Assembly (NCBI RefSeq): GCF_018842675.1
Contig: NZ_JAGTWO010000004.1
Span: 2,046,001-2,110,000 of the forward strand
Direction of reading: 5' to 3'
Origin: Candidatus Pantoea bituminis
GTDB lineage: Bacteria > Pseudomonadota > Gammaproteobacteria > Enterobacterales > Enterobacteriaceae
Length of the DNA: 64,000 bases
A program made the translations under genes and the position numbers. Below, piece after piece: positions 9,173 through 19,361 of the stretch. Below the pieces are notes generated by a model, which was not told the origin of the DNA, did not search any database, and saw nothing but the letters and a program-made list of their open reading frames with translations. The first letter of the stretch is position 1. Each line of letters begins with the position of its first letter.

Positions 9173-10511
9173 ATGGATACCGCTGTATCAACTCAGCACG
9201 ATGCCTTGATCGCCTCCGCCATCAAAAAATTCTTTACCCGAATTATCCCGATGTTGGCGGTAATGCTGATCATCAATCAAATCGACCGCTCCAATATCGG
9301 CTTTATCAAAGCTGAACTGCAAACGGACGCCGGAATCAGCGCCGCTGCCTTTGGCTTGGGCGCGGGCCTGTTCTTTATCGGTTATGCGCTGTTCGAAGTG
9401 CCCAGCAATATCATGATGAAACGCTTCGGTGCGCGAGTTTGGCTGACACGCATCATGATTACCTGGGGACTGGTGGTGGTGCTGACCGGCTTTGTCACGT
9501 CGCCAGTGCAGTTTTACGCGCTGCGTTTTTACTCGGCGTGGCAGAAGCGGGCTTTTTTCCTGGCGTGCTGTTCTATTTTCGTCAATGGGTGCCCAACGCC
9601 TGGCGTGGACGCGCGACGGCCATGGTGCTGAGCGCCACCGCTGGGGCGTTTCTGTTCTCGGGGCCGCTGACCGGTTCCATCCTGATGATGCATGACATTT
9701 TGGGCATTGCCGGTTGGAAATGGGTGATGTTCCTGGAAGGCGGCGGCTCGATTCTGGTCGGGATCGTTGCGGCAGGCGTGCTGGTTTCAAAACCCATGGA
9801 TGCACGCTGGCTGAGTGAGGAAGAGAAACGCGCGCTGGCTCAACAGCTTCATAACGAAGATGTTGAGCGTGACCAACTCAACCGTGAGCCAGGCAAGATG
9901 TCGCTGTTGCGCAATCGCAGCCTGCTGTTTTTCTGCGTGATCTTTTTCACCATGACCATGACCGGCTATACGTTGGTGTTCTGGCTACCACAGATTATTC
10001 AGCGTATTCAGGGCTTCAGTAGCTTTGGCATTGGTCTGCTGACCGCCGTTCCCTGGCTCTGCGCGATTATCGCCATCAACCTGTTGAGTGGTTTTTCCGA
10101 TCGCCATCGCAATAAGCTGGATAAAGCGCTGGGAATGGCCATGTTGGTCGCGGCCTGCGGCACTTTTATGGCGACGTTGGGTTCACCCTGGTTTGGTTTC
10201 GTTGCCATGATCGTGGCGTGTATCGGGTCAAAAGTCAGTGCCACTTTCTTCTGGCCAATGCCGCAAGGTGAGCTTCCTGCTTCTATTGTCGCGCCAGGCA
10301 TTGCGCTGGTGAACTCGATAGGTAATCTCGGCGGCTTTTTCGCCCCAACCGTTTTTGGCTATCTCGAAATGAAAACCGGTTCAACAACCGGCGGCCTGTA
10401 TGCGCTGACCAGCGTGTCAATTATCACCGGTTTGTGGTTGTTGCTGCGCCGTAAACCTTCCCCGCCTTCCCTCAACTGGAGAAAGATCATGTCAGACAGT
10501 CCAGTCATTAA
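9173..10511 (+). CDS. gudP: Glucarate/galactarate MFS transporter (two frameshifts in sequence)
   Basis: Major facilitator of the anion:cation symporter branch (GudP/GarP/RhmT), about 446 residues after correction. It has 12 predicted helices, the QIDRSNIGFIK motif in helix 1, the FEVPSNIMMKRFGAR loop, and RWLSEEEK in the central cytoplasmic loop that is typical of this branch. The frame breaks at five T (9526-9530); adding one base yields ALRFLLGVAEAGFFPGVLFY, a family hallmark. Near the end a run of four C (10460-10463) appears one short. Without it the frame reads straight into the dehydratase; with it the protein ends at 10511, overlapping gudD by 23 bp. A ribosome site GAGGAAGAG precedes the ATG. 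Importing glucarate is inferred from the adjacent gudD. Confidence 0.83.
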
Positions 10512-11834
10512 AAGCATGCGCGTCATTCCGGTCGCCGGATACGACAGTATGTTGCTGAATATCGGCGGCGCGCATAACTGTTATTTCACCCGCATTCTGG
10601 TGATGTTGACGGATTCAGCAGGACGCACCGGCGTGGGGAAAGTCCTTGTCACGCCTCAACGCTGGCATTACTGGAACGCTTTAGGTCGCAGATTGAAGGC
10701 AGCGATCTGTTGCGCCTCAATGCGACCATCGGCACGCTGTTTGCCAGTGATGCGCGGGTACAGCAAAGTGCGCACACTGATGAGATTCATATTCCCCAGA
10801 TGAATCCCGAAAAGTTTTACAATGCTGCTGCTGCGATAGAAGCCGCGCTACTTGACCTGTTGGGTCAACATCTCAATTTACCGGTTGCCGATCTGCTGGC
10901 CAGCGGTAAGCAGCGCGATCGCATTCCGATACTGGGTTATCTCTTCTATATTGCTGACCGCAAACTGACCACAATGAATTATCAAACCGGCGATCAGCAG
11001 GGAGATGAGTGGTTTTGGTTGCGTCATCAGGCCGCAATGAGCAGCGAGGCCGTCGTCAGGTTGGCTGAAGCGGCGACCGAACGTTACGGATTCTGCGATT
11101 TCAAACTCAAAGGTGGCGTACATCACGCTGAACAGGAAGTGGAAACGGTTGAAGCGCTGTTAGCCCGTTTTCCGCAGGCGCGCGTGACGGTCGACCCTAA
11201 CGCCAGCTGGTCCCTGGATGAGGCCATTCGATTCGGTAAGCAGCTTGCCGGACGCATTCCTTATCTGGAAGACCCTTGTGGTGCCGAGCAGGGTTATTCG
11301 GGACGTGAAACGCTGGCGGAATTCAAGCGCGCCACCGGCGTGCGCGTTGCCACCAATATGATCGCCAACGACTGGCGTCAGTTGCAACATGCCTTGCAGC
11401 TTAATGCGATTGATATCCCGCTGGCCGATCCGCATTTCTGGACGATGCGTAATGCTCATACGGTGGCGCAACTGTGCAATGAATGGGGCTTGATTACCGG
11501 TTGTCACTCCAATAATCATTTTGACGTTTCGCTGGCAATGGTGGCGCATTTAGGGGCTGCTGCACCGGGCGATCGCATTACGGCCTTTGATACACACTGG
11601 ATTTGGCAGGATGGTCAACAGCTTACTCATGAAGCGCCTCAGATTCGCGATGGGCATCTGGAATTGCCGCCTGGACCAGGACTTGGCATTACGCTCAACA
11701 TGCAGCGCGTAGAAGAAGCCCATGCGCTTTATCAATCACTGCCAGATAAAAACCGCAACGATGCGCTGGGCATGCAGTTTCTGATCGATAACTGGACGTT
11801 TAATGCCAAACGCCCTGCACTTTTGCGTGGCTGA
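10489..11834 (+). CDS. gudD: Glucarate dehydratase-family enzyme (frameshift in sequence)
   Basis: Enolase-superfamily acid-sugar dehydratase, 448 residues after correction (E. coli GudD has 446). Catalytic signatures are seen in order: the general base lysine in FCDFKLKGG, metal ligand aspartate in VDPNASWSL, EDPCGAEQG, NMIANDWRQ, the catalytic histidine in GCHSNNHFD, and FDTHWIWQ. It converts glucarate (and often idarate) to 5-keto-4-deoxyglucarate. The frame breaks at four G (10635-10638); one more G gives GVGESPCHASTLALLERF, aligning with GVGE of the family. The start at 10489 has GGAG 7 nt upstream and overlaps gudP. The aldolase and reductase that complete the pathway are not in the window. 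Confidence 0.88.
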
Positions 11835-11893
11835 ACTCGCTTCATTGGATAGGTAAACAGTAAGCCTGTGAGATTTCACAGGCTATTTCTGGC

Positions 11894-12592
11894 TTAACGT
11901 TGCGCCAGTGCAGCCTGCATCCAGGCCATCACCAACGGCGAATCTTTTTCCTGCAACGCAGCACGCTCCGACTGAAACAGCGTTGCCACAAAGAATGGAT
12001 GATCAATCAGTTCAATGCCGCGCACATCACCCGCTAAATCCCAGGAAGTAATACGCAGATTATGGTCCGCCAGCGCCGCGCTGAATTCTGGGTTTACGCC
12101 AAAATTGCAGTGATAACCCTCTTCGCTTTTCAACGCGCCATACGCTTTAGCGATACGCGAGTCAGCTGTAAAGATCACTTCACCGCGCTGTTCTACCAGC
12201 GAGCAGCTTAATGGCGCAATGACCATTCTGCCGCCTTGATCCGTTTCAGCATGGTTTGCATCCTGCCAGCCCAGCACATTGCGGGCATATTCAATTATCG
12301 CGTACTGAAAACCGCCGCATGACCCCAGGAAGGGTTTGTGGTTTTCGCGTAACCAGCGAAGTGTGGCGAATACGCCTGTATCATTTTTATAGGGGCTTCC
12401 TGGCACCACCCAAACTGCATCGCTCTGCTTGATCACGCCCAGATCACCGAGCGTTTCGGTGGGTATCCAGTTTGCTTCAACAGCGATGTTCAACTGGGCG
12501 GCAGCGCGATCAATGGCGAGCGGAATAGCCTGGTGGGCAACAGCGTTTGCACGGTAATCACCAACCAAAGATAAGCGTAAAGCAGAAGACAT
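11894..12592 (-). CDS. CTP synthase C-terminal-like class I glutamine amidotransferase domain protein
   Basis: Stand-alone protein of 232 residues that resembles the glutaminase half of CTP synthase. The nucleophile elbow is FLGSCGGFQYAIIEY with Cys92, matching the CTP synthase pattern LGxCxGxQxAVIE. Near the C-terminus DHPFFVATLFQSE (197-209) matches HPWFVGVQFHPE, but the catalytic histidine position is Gln207 while Glu209 is kept. The family is described as CTP synthase C-terminal region-related (seleno)proteins, in which some members carry selenocysteine at the nucleophile. With the triad histidine gone, ordinary glutaminase activity is doubtful. It is alone on the minus strand, converging with gudD. 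Function unknown. Confidence 0.8.
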   Translation of the reverse strand: MSSALRLSLVGDYRANAVAHQAIPLAIDRAAAQLNIAVEANWIPTETLGDLGVIKQSDAVWVVPGSPYKNDTGVFATLRWLRENHKPFLGSCGGFQYAIIEYARNVLGWQDANHAETDQGGRMVIAPLSCSLVEQRGEVIFTADSRIAKAYGALKSEEGYHCNFGVNPEFSAALADHNLRITSWDLAGDVRGIELIDHPFFVATLFQSERAALQEKDSPLVMAWMQAALAQR

Positions 12593-12698
12593 GATGAGAT
12601 CCTTCAGGGGAAATGACGAGGTTAGCGGAGTGTTAAGTTGTTGTCGAGAATGGCGTTGATGCGTGACATCAATGTGTTCAGTCGGAGATGAGGTGATA

Positions 12699-12764
12699 CG
12701 TAAAGCCGCCGTAAATACCGCCTTGTAGGCTCGTCCGCCGCATCCTTGTGGTGGACGCTTTACG
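12699..12764. repeat. Hairpin-forming intergenic element
   Basis: Outer arms CGTAAAGC (12699-12706) and GCTTTACG (12757-12764) are perfect inverted repeats. Inside, GTCCGCC (12733-12739) pairs with GGTGGAC (12749-12755) with one G-T wobble. The layout resembles small palindromic interspersed elements of enterobacteria. I cannot tell its copy number from one window. Confidence 0.45.
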
Positions 12765-12981
12765 GCACAGCCCTTATCTCCTCCTTGGTTTAGAAGGCAC
12801 CTGCTTTTGCAACAGAAGCGATAATGAGCCTACGAATGAAAAGTGAACGTTGGGAAAGCGTGCGTTACGCCAGGTCAATACAGGATTGGGCGTTCACCCG
12901 ACACGTTTCGCTTTATGGCCTCACAAGAGGGCACTTAACAAACCGATAAGGGCGAAAAATTTTGGCGCGCAAATTTCAGCC

Positions 12982-12997
12982 ACGCAAACGTTTACTT
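12982..12997. promoter_or_regulatory. Possible PurR-type operator
   Basis: The sequence ACGCAAACGTTTACTT matches the first 12 bases of the PurR consensus ACGCAAACGTTTGCGT. The same first 13 bases occur in front of purR in this window. It lies about 470 bp before dtpA with no closer gene, so a target is unclear. Confidence 0.35.
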
Positions 12998-13233
12998 CTT
13001 TTTCTTCCTGAATTAAATCATCTGTTTGTGCGCAAGATCGTCATTCGCTCACTTATGCGTCAATCCCGCGCGTTGAGCGTACGCAATTTAGCCAAAAAGA
13101 CCCTATAAGCCCTATTTGCTCGGCAATTATGCTGCATAAATAACCTTCAGCAACGTATATAACCAGATAACACGCCAACAGCAGCTAATGCTATTTTTAT
13201 CATCTCACCACCTCGCGCCCATGCTTTTTATAC

Positions 13234-13242
13234 TGGTATAAT
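13234..13242 (+). promoter_or_regulatory. Extended -10 promoter candidate for dtpA
   Basis: TGG immediately followed by a perfect TATAAT forms an extended -10 element. No good -35 is present, which is acceptable for extended -10 promoters. It would give a leader of about 215 nt before the GTG start of dtpA. Confidence 0.4.
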
Positions 13243-13464
13243 TCATCTACTCGAAATTTAAATCCGATTAAGGGTTTTTTATAAGGATTTTAACCCTACC
13301 TTAACAAGGTATTACAGTGGTTAGAAAATTCTTGCCCTGCTGAGCTTAATCAGACAAATTAGGCGCCGCCTTTCCCTTCTAATAACAATCTTGCGCATGA
13401 AATGTTCACATGACGCAGACTTAATTCCTGTCACGAAGCAGGGTATGAAAAAACTGAGGTACTC

Positions 13465-14960
13465 GTGTCAACTGCAAACAAACACACTGATGAGGCTGTC
13501 AGCCTTAACGCGTTTAAACAGCCAAAGGCGTTCTACTTAATCTTCTCAATCGAGTTGTGGGAACGTTTCGGTTTTTACGGCCTGCAGGCCATCATGGCGG
13601 TCTATCTGGTAAAACAACTGGGTATGTCCGAATCCGATTCCATCACTCTGTTCTCCTCTTTCAGCGCACTGGTTTACGGCCTGGTGGCGATTGGCGGCTG
13701 GCTGGGCGATAAAGTGCTAGGCACCAAACGCGTGATCGTTTTAGGTGTCATGGTGTTGGCGCTGGGTTATGCGCTGGTGGCGTTTTCTGGCCACAACGTG
13801 AGCATCGTTTATATCGGTATGGCGACGATCGCCGTCGGTAGCGGTCTGTTCAAAGCGAACCCCTCTTCACTGCTTTCGACCTGCTACCAGAAGGATGATC
13901 CGCGTATTGATGGTGCTTTCACCATGTTCTATATGTCGATCAACATCGGTTCGCTGTTCTCGATGATGCTGACACCGTGGCTGGCAGCGAAATATGGCTA
14001 TAACGTGGCGTTCTCGCTGTCGGTTATCGGCCTGGTGATTACCCTGTTCAACTTCCTGTTCTGCAAACGTATGGTGAAAGATTACGGTTCTAAACCGGAC
14101 TTCGCCCCGCTGAACATCGGGAAACTGTTGATGACGTTAGTCGGTGTGGTGCTGCTGGTTGCACTGGCCAACTGGATGCTGCATCACCAGTCGATTGCGC
14201 GTTTAGTGCTGGCGGTCATCGCTTTGGGTATCGTGCTGGTCTTCGCTAAAGAAGCGTTTTCTCTGCACGGTCTCGCGCGTCGTAAAATGATCGTGGCCTT
14301 TCTGCTGATGGTTGAAGCGATTGTGTTCTTTGTGCTGTACATGCAGATGCCAACGTCACTGAACTTTTTGCTATCCGCAACGTTGAACACAGCATTCTCG
14401 GCATTACCTTTGCCCCCGAGCAGTTCCAGGCGCTGAACCCGTTCTGGATCATGCTGGCCAGCCCGATTCTGGCTGCGGTTTACAACAAACTGGGCGATAA
14501 ACTGCCCATGCCGCATAAATTTGCGATTGGTATGGTGCTGTGTTCCGCTGCATTCCTGGTGCTGCCGGTCGGTGCGAAGTTTGCCAGTGATGCCGGTATT
14601 GTCTCGGTAAACTGGTTGATTCTGAGCTACGGATTGCAAAGTATCGGTGAGCTGATGATTTCAGGCCTGGGCCTGGCGATGGTGGCACAGCTGGTGCCGC
14701 AGCGCTTGATGGGATTCATCATGGGTTCATGGTTCCTGACCACCGCAGGTGCCGCCGTTATCGCCGGTAAAGTGGCGAATTTGATGGCCGTGCCAGAGAA
14801 CGTAACCGATCCGCTGATCTCGCTCGTGACTTACAGCAAGGTATTCCAGGAAATTGGTATTGCTACCGCGGTCATCGCGCTGCTGATGCTGATTACTGCG
14901 CCATTGCTGAACCGTATGACGCAAGATCCGCAGCAAAAAATGCAGAAAGCCGAAGCGTAA
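13465..14960 (+). CDS. dtpA: Dipeptide/tripeptide permease A (frameshift in sequence)
   Basis: Proton-coupled oligopeptide transporter (POT family) of the inner membrane, 498 residues after correction; E. coli DtpA has 500. The family motif [12 protein letters not shown] is in helix 1, [13 protein letters not shown] follows helix 2, and [10 protein letters not shown] lies near helix 5. It begins with GTG, as in E. coli, behind a GAGGT ribosome site. A run of five T at 14365-14369 is one base short; adding it restores [19 protein letters not shown] and the C-terminal third, which is nearly identical to E. coli. Imports di- and tripeptides. It is followed by gstA as in E. coli, with its own terminator between them. 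Confidence 0.96.
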
Positions 14961-14977
14961 GACTTCAGTTTTCACTC

Positions 14978-15002
14978 AGCCGGGCTATGCCCGGCTTTTT
15001 TG
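14978..15002 (+). terminator. Rho-independent terminator of dtpA
   Basis: Eight-base-pair stem AGCCGGGC / GCCCGGCT with a TAT loop, followed by six T. Confidence 0.93.
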
Positions 15003-15099
15003 TTTTTGTCCTACGGGTAATTCCCTGATCCTCATCACTGGCAATTCCGCGTTGACGATTTATTATGCAAAGATCCCATCGCAACCTGGAGTCAACATG

Positions 15100-15705
15100 A
15101 TGAAACTCTATTGCAAGGCAGGTGCCTGCTCGCTCTCACCGCACATCGTAATGCGTGAATGCGGGCACGACTTTACGCAGGTGAATGTCGATTTGGCGAA
15201 GAAAATAACCGAGCGCAGTGAAGATTACTGGCAGATCAACCCTAAAGGACAGGTTCCCGCGCTGGAGCTTAATGATGGCACGGTGCTGACGGAAGGCGTG
15301 GCGATTGTGCAGTATCTGGCTGATTTGAAGCCCGATCGCCATCTTCTGGCACCCGTTGGCAGCCTGACACGCTATCACACTCTGGAATGGCTAAGCTTCA
15401 TTAGCAGCGAACTGCACAAGCGATTTAGCCCGTTATTCAGCTCGACGACACCCGAAGAGTATAAAGCGCTGCTACGCGCGCAGCTGGAGAATAAATTCAG
15501 TTACGTCGATGACGCGTTGCGGGAGAAGCAGTGGCTAATGGGGCTGCGTTTTAGCGTGGCAGACGCTTATCTGTTTGTCGTCACGCGATGGGCCCATGCG
15601 ATTAAATTAGACTTGTCTCACCTGGATGCACTGGAAAGCTGGTTTAGTCGCGTGAAGGAACGTCCAGCGGTACAGGCGGCGCTGAAGGCGGAAGGGTTAG
15701 AGTAG
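15100..15705 (+). CDS. gstA: Glutathione S-transferase GstA
   Basis: Cytosolic beta-class glutathione S-transferase of 201 residues that conjugates glutathione to electrophiles. The N-terminal thioredoxin fold starts [15 protein letters not shown] and contains the beta-class catalytic cysteine (Cys10 in GACSLS). The glutathione site NPKGQVPAL and [12 protein letters not shown] are conserved. The helical C-terminal domain carries [15 protein letters not shown]. Two adjacent ATG codons occur at 15097 and 15100. The second is preferred because the CTGGAG ribosome site is then 8 nt away and the start matches E. coli GstA. It is flanked by terminators, so it forms a single-gene unit. Confidence 0.95.
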   Translation: MKLYCKAGACSLSPHIVMRECGHDFTQVNVDLAKKITERSEDYWQINPKGQVPALELNDGTVLTEGVAIVQYLADLKPDRHLLAPVGSLTRYHTLEWLSFISSELHKRFSPLFSSTTPEEYKALLRAQLENKFSYVDDALREKQWLMGLRFSVADAYLFVVTRWAHAIKLDLSHLDALESWFSRVKERPAVQAALKAEGLE

Positions 15706-15710
15706 AGACA

Positions 15711-15733
15711 AGGGCCGACAAGTCGGCCCTTTT
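15711..15733. terminator. Bidirectional terminator between gstA and pdxY
   Basis: Nine-base-pair stem AGGGCCGAC / GTCGGCCCT with a two-base loop, followed by TTTT on the plus strand. Confidence 0.85.
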
Positions 15734-15736
15734 GCG

Positions 15737-16597
15737 TTATAACTTCTCGGCAGCAAAGTGCTGCGTAGGTTGCGCAATCGCATCCTGCGCGGCGACCAGT
15801 TGCAGTTCATACTCGCCCATTTCATGGGTTTTCAGCATCACTTCATATACCGCTGCCGTGACGTGCTCTAGTGCATCTTGCAGTGACTTGCCGTGCAGTA
15901 AATCGACCAGCAACAGGCCGCTGGTTAAATCACCGACGCCAACCGGCTGGCGAACACCAAAATCCACCAGCGGGCGGCTGATGTGCCAGGCTTCATCGGC
16001 AGTAACCAGCAGCATTTCAAAGCGATCGCTACGACGTCCGGCACGCGCCAAATGTTTAATCAGCACCACTTTCGGCCCTTGGGTAATCAGCTGACGTGCT
16101 GCGTCCACGGCGGTTTCCACGCTGGTGACAGTGCGCTCGCTGAGCATTTCCAGCTCAAGCAAGTTCGGCGCAATGATATCGCTGGCGGGTAAAGCCATCT
16201 TGCAGTGAAATTCCGCCACGCCAGGCGCAACGATGCAGCCTTTTTCGGGATGTCCCATGACTGGATCGCAGAAATACCATGCATCCGGGTTGGCTGCTTT
16301 CACCTGACGCACGATCTCAAGGATCTGCTCGCCCTGCTCGGCTGAACCGAGATATCCGCTCAATACCGCATTGCAGGTTTTGAGGCGATCGATATCCGCA
16401 ATGCCTTTAACGATATCCGTCAAGTGCGTCGCCGGCATTACCGTGCCGGTCCAGTGACCGTATTGCGTATGGTTGGAGAATTGAACCGTGTTTAATGGCC
16501 AAACGTTTGCGCCCATGCGGCGCATCGGAAATTCCGCTGCCGCATTCCCGGCATGACCAAAAACAACGTGTGACTGGATTGCGAGAATATTTTTCAT
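15737..16597 (-). CDS. pdxY: Pyridoxal kinase PdxY
   Basis: Kinase of the ribokinase superfamily in vitamin B6 salvage, phosphorylating pyridoxal, 286 residues (E. coli 287). Conserved segments are [18 protein letters not shown] at the N-terminus, [16 protein letters not shown] in the centre, and the active-site glycine-rich [13 protein letters not shown] near residue 222. The start at 16597 (MKNILAIQ) is preferred over the longer frame from 16621 because it matches E. coli and has AGGG just upstream. It lies downstream of tyrS on the same strand, with a terminator between them, as in E. coli. Confidence 0.96.
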   Translation of the reverse strand: MKNILAIQSHVVFGHAGNAAAEFPMRRMGANVWPLNTVQFSNHTQYGHWTGTVMPATHLTDIVKGIADIDRLKTCNAVLSGYLGSAEQGEQILEIVRQVKAANPDAWYFCDPVMGHPEKGCIVAPGVAEFHCKMALPASDIIAPNLLELEMLSERTVTSVETAVDAARQLITQGPKVVLIKHLARAGRRSDRFEMLLVTADEAWHISRPLVDFGVRQPVGVGDLTSGLLLVDLLHGKSLQDALEHVTAAVYEVMLKTHEMGEYELQLVAAQDAIAQPTQHFAAEKL

Positions 16598-16621
16598 TTT
16601 ACCCTGTACTGCCCTTGCCAT

Positions 16622-16645
16622 AAAAAAGGGCCGAAAGTCGGCCCT
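16622..16645 (-). terminator. Terminator downstream of tyrS
   Basis: On the minus strand AGGGCCGA / TCGGCCCT form an eight-base-pair stem followed by six T. It sits between tyrS and pdxY; readthrough would be needed for co-transcription. Confidence 0.85.
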
Positions 16646-16651
16646 GAAAGC

Positions 16652-17926
16652 TTACTGCCAGTTGATCAGGCAGTAATGTTTTTTACCGCGACGCAGCAGT
16701 GTGTAGCGGTTAAACAGTTTGTCAGTATCACTGAAGCGATATTCGGCGTCAGACTGTTTTTCACCGTTGAGTGCCACGGCATTGGAACCAATCATGGTAC
16801 GAGCCTGGCCGCGTGATGGCACCAGCTCCGCTTTCACCAGCGCCTGTTGCAGATCGTCCTCAGCGCCCAGCGAAATGGTTGGCATGCCATCCTGCGCCAG
16901 CTGCTCGAAATCTGCCTCAGTCATGTCGTTGACCGAGCCAGAGAAGAGACTTGCGGTGATGCGTTTAGCGGCGGCTAAGCCCTCTTCACCGTGTACCAGA
17001 CGCGTGACCTGTTCAGCCAATACGTATTGCGCACGCGGCGCGGTACCACTGTTTTTGTCCTCTTCTTCCAGCGCATTGATTTCGTCGATGCTTAAGAAGG
17101 TGAAGAATTTCAGGAAACGGTAGACGTCAGAGTCTGCGGTGTTGATCCAGAACTGATAGAACTTGTATGGGCTGGTTTTCTTGGCATCGAGCCAGACCGC
17201 GCCGCCTTCAGTTTTACCAAATTTGGTGCCATCCGATTTGGTGATCAGCGGAACGGTTAAACCAAACACCTGGTTTTGATGCAGACGACGCGTTAAATCG
17301 ATACCCGAAGTGATATTGCCCCACTGATCGGAACCGCCGATTTGCAAAGAAACGCCGTGCAGTTCGTTCAGGCAGGCAAAATCGTAGCCCTGCAACAGGT
17401 TGTAAGAGAATTCGGTGAACGAGATACCTTGATCGTCACGGTTTAAACGCTGCTTCACCGCTTCTTTATTGATCATCTGGTTCACAGAGAAGTGCTTACC
17501 GATGTCACGCAGGAAAGTCAGCACGTTCATGCTGCCAAACCAGTCGTAATTGTTGGCCGCGATTGCACTGTTACTGCCGCAATCAAAGTCGAGGAACGGC
17601 GCGACTTGCTTACGGATTTTCTCAACCCATTCACCTACGGTGTCGCTGGTATTGAGTTTACGCTCTGCGGCTTTAAAGCTCGGATCGCCAATCAGGCCGG
17701 TAGCACCACCGACCAGCGCAACCGGCTTATGTCCGGCATCCTGAAAACGCTTCAGGCAGAGCAGCGGTACCAGATGGCCCAAGTGCAAGCTGTCAGCAGT
17801 GGGGTCAAAGCCGCAATAGAGCGAAATTGGCCCTTGCGCCAGTTTCTCTACTAACGCGTCTTCATCCGTCACCTGGGCGATCAAGCCCCTCTCCTGCAAT
17901 TGTTGTATCAGGTTACTGCTGGTCAT
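16652..17926 (-). CDS. tyrS: Tyrosyl-tRNA synthetase
   Basis: Class I aminoacyl-tRNA synthetase charging tRNA-Tyr, 424 residues as in E. coli. The HIGH-like motif is HLGHLVPLL near residue 49. The tyrosine pocket includes [12 protein letters not shown] and [10 protein letters not shown], and the KMSKS equivalent is [10 protein letters not shown]-terminal S4 RNA-binding domain follows ([19 protein letters not shown]). The start [11 protein letters not shown] at 17926 is chosen by alignment to E. coli; the open frame extends further upstream without family similarity. The gene is intact. Confidence 0.98.
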   Translation of the reverse strand: MTSSNLIQQLQERGLIAQVTDEDALVEKLAQGPISLYCGFDPTADSLHLGHLVPLLCLKRFQDAGHKPVALVGGATGLIGDPSFKAAERKLNTSDTVGEWVEKIRKQVAPFLDFDCGSNSAIAANNYDWFGSMNVLTFLRDIGKHFSVNQMINKEAVKQRLNRDDQGISFTEFSYNLLQGYDFACLNELHGVSLQIGGSDQWGNITSGIDLTRRLHQNQVFGLTVPLITKSDGTKFGKTEGGAVWLDAKKTSPYKFYQFWINTADSDVYRFLKFFTFLSIDEINALEEEDKNSGTAPRAQYVLAEQVTRLVHGEEGLAAAKRITASLFSGSVNDMTEADFEQLAQDGMPTISLGAEDDLQQALVKAELVPSRGQARTMIGSNAVALNGEKQSDAEYRFSDTDKLFNRYTLLRRGKKHYCLINWQ

Positions 17927-18065
17927 CACTGACTCCAAATTGATCAGACTGCACCTAGGCTGGTACACAGCTTTCCGCTGAGTTGCGGAATCAAAAAAAC
18001 GAGGGCTATAGCATAAAGCGCTGGCGACTTCTGTGCCAGCGTTGAAAGGCGAGAAAGGTACAGTT

Positions 18066-18722
18066 TTAAGGCGCGAGTCGGTCGATTTTCCAGCCATCGC
18101 TTTCACGTTGATAGATGAAGCGATCGTGAAGACGATGTTCACCGCCCTGCCAGAACTCAACGGTATGAAATTTCACCCGATATCCGCCCCAAAAACTCGG
18201 TAAGGGCACTTCCCCTTGCTGGAATTTTTGCTTGAGCTCAAGGAATTTTCCTTCCAACACGCCACGCGCAGAGATGCGGCTCGACTGTTTCGACACCCAT
18301 GCACCAATTTGGCTGTCTCGCGGCCGGCTGTGGAAGTATTTCAGCACCTCGAGCGGTGACAGTTTTTCGACTTCACCCAGCACCATTACCTGACGCTCAA
18401 GAAAGTGCCACGGAAAATGCAGCGCAATGCGCGGATTGTTGGCTAACTGCAGCGCTTTACGGCTGCCAAGATTGGTATAGAAAACCATGCCTTGTGCATC
18501 ATAATGTTTGAGCAACACGATGCGTTGGTAAGGTTGTCCATTTTCATCCACCGTCGCGACAGTCATGGCGGTAGGATCGGGCAACTGGGCTTCGCAGGCT
18601 TGCTTCAGCCAGTTTTCGAACAGAACCAGCGGATCGTCGGGCAGATCCTTACGGCGTAATCCGCCGCGGGTGTACTCACGACGCAGATGGGAAATAGTTT
18701 GAAAAGATGCGCTGTCGCTCAT
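18066..18722 (-). CDS. pdxH: Pyridoxamine 5'-phosphate oxidase
   Basis: FMN-dependent oxidase of 218 residues that makes pyridoxal 5'-phosphate from PNP or PMP, the last step of B6 synthesis. Visible family segments are [19 protein letters not shown] at the N-terminus, [15 protein letters not shown] and [12 protein letters not shown] in the FMN barrel, and the C-terminal signature [10 protein letters not shown] with WKIDRLAP. It is upstream of tyrS and pdxY, so two B6 genes are close together, as in E. coli. Length and ends match the E. coli enzyme. Confidence 0.98.
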   Translation of the reverse strand: MSDSASFQTISHLRREYTRGGLRRKDLPDDPLVLFENWLKQACEAQLPDPTAMTVATVDENGQPYQRIVLLKHYDAQGMVFYTNLGSRKALQLANNPRIALHFPWHFLERQVMVLGEVEKLSPLEVLKYFHSRPRDSQIGAWVSKQSSRISARGVLEGKFLELKQKFQQGEVPLPSFWGGYRVKFHTVEFWQGGEHRLHDRFIYQRESDGWKIDRLAP

Positions 18723-18740
18723 GATGATGACTCTTTCAAA

Positions 18741-19055
18741 TTAATTGGCAGGTTGCAGCTCACAATCGTTGACGACAATCTTATCATTACGCTCGATAAA
18801 TGCGCCGTTGCCCTTTGACCAGAAAACATAATTATCGTCGCTGTAACGCGTGCCAGAGGCAGACTGAGTCTGCTTCAACGTGAGCGGCTTGCCATCCATA
18901 ATAAAGCTGACTTGCTGTTGCGCATTATCCAGCGTGACAGTCAGTGGCAGCGTTCCGCAACGATAATGCAGCGTTTTTGGCTGCTCGGGCTGCGTGTGCA
19001 TCAAACTGCACCCTGACAAAACCAGCACAGCGCCAACGGTTAATCCTTTCAACAT
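18741..19055 (-). CDS. mliC: C-type lysozyme inhibitor lipoprotein MliC
   Basis: Outer-membrane lipoprotein of 104 residues that inhibits C-type lysozyme. A lipoprotein signal with the lipobox VLSGC gives the acylated Cys16. The MliC domain follows with LHYRCGTLPLTVTLD, an invariant-type serine/lysine surface and SASGTRYSDDNYVFWSKGNGAF, closed by a second cysteine in VNDCEL. AGGAG is 8 nt before the start. It lies upstream of pdxH as in E. coli. In E. coli anmK would be next; here about 25 kb of other genes intervenes. Confidence 0.94.
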   Translation of the reverse strand: MLKGLTVGAVLVLSGCSLMHTQPEQPKTLHYRCGTLPLTVTLDNAQQQVSFIMDGKPLTLKQTQSASGTRYSDDNYVFWSKGNGAFIERNDKIVVNDCELQPAN

Positions 19056-19361
19056 GGTGGGATCTCCTGAGCAAATGGTGACAACATTATAAGAAGGAAT
19101 AGATGTTAAGTAAGTCAGAATCCACGCTAATCACCGTCGTAGTGAGGTAACGAAACGTTACTCGCGCTGTTTTAGGCTCATGCGATGGGGCATGACTGTT
19201 GCCGTGGCTTTACAGGCGGAGGTGCTCATCGCCTCAAATGAGTGAATAAAGGCCCCGCCAAACTGTCAGTACCTCCCAGCAACGCCTGTTCATTTTGCGC
19301 ATTCCCCGCATACACTTTCCTGCCTGAATATGTTTGAATTCGCCCTAACATTTTTAGGCAT
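19056..19361 (+). other. 306-bp intergenic region at the left edge of the accessory block
   Basis: No gene is supported. A small perfect hairpin GTAACG / CGTTAC with an AAA loop lies at 19147-19161. Divergent promoters for mliC and the channel gene must lie here, but no clear -35/-10 pair stands out. Confidence 0.5.

Larger units (their letters stand above)
12593..13464 (+). other. 872-bp intergenic region upstream of dtpA
   Basis: No convincing gene is seen in any frame. The stretch contains a compact hairpin element (12699-12764), a partial PurR-type operator (12982-12997), and an extended -10 promoter (TGG then TATAAT at 13237-13242) about 220 nt before the dtpA start. An imperfect inverted pair AGGGTT/AACCCT around 13270-13310 sits in the presumed leader. 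Confidence 0.6.

Noticed and set aside
9439..10803. Natural fusion of an MFS transporter with glucarate dehydratase
   Set aside because: The raw frame runs from the transporter into the dehydratase, but a C run at 10460-10463 appears one base short like many others here, and the dehydratase has its own ribosome site and start at 10489.
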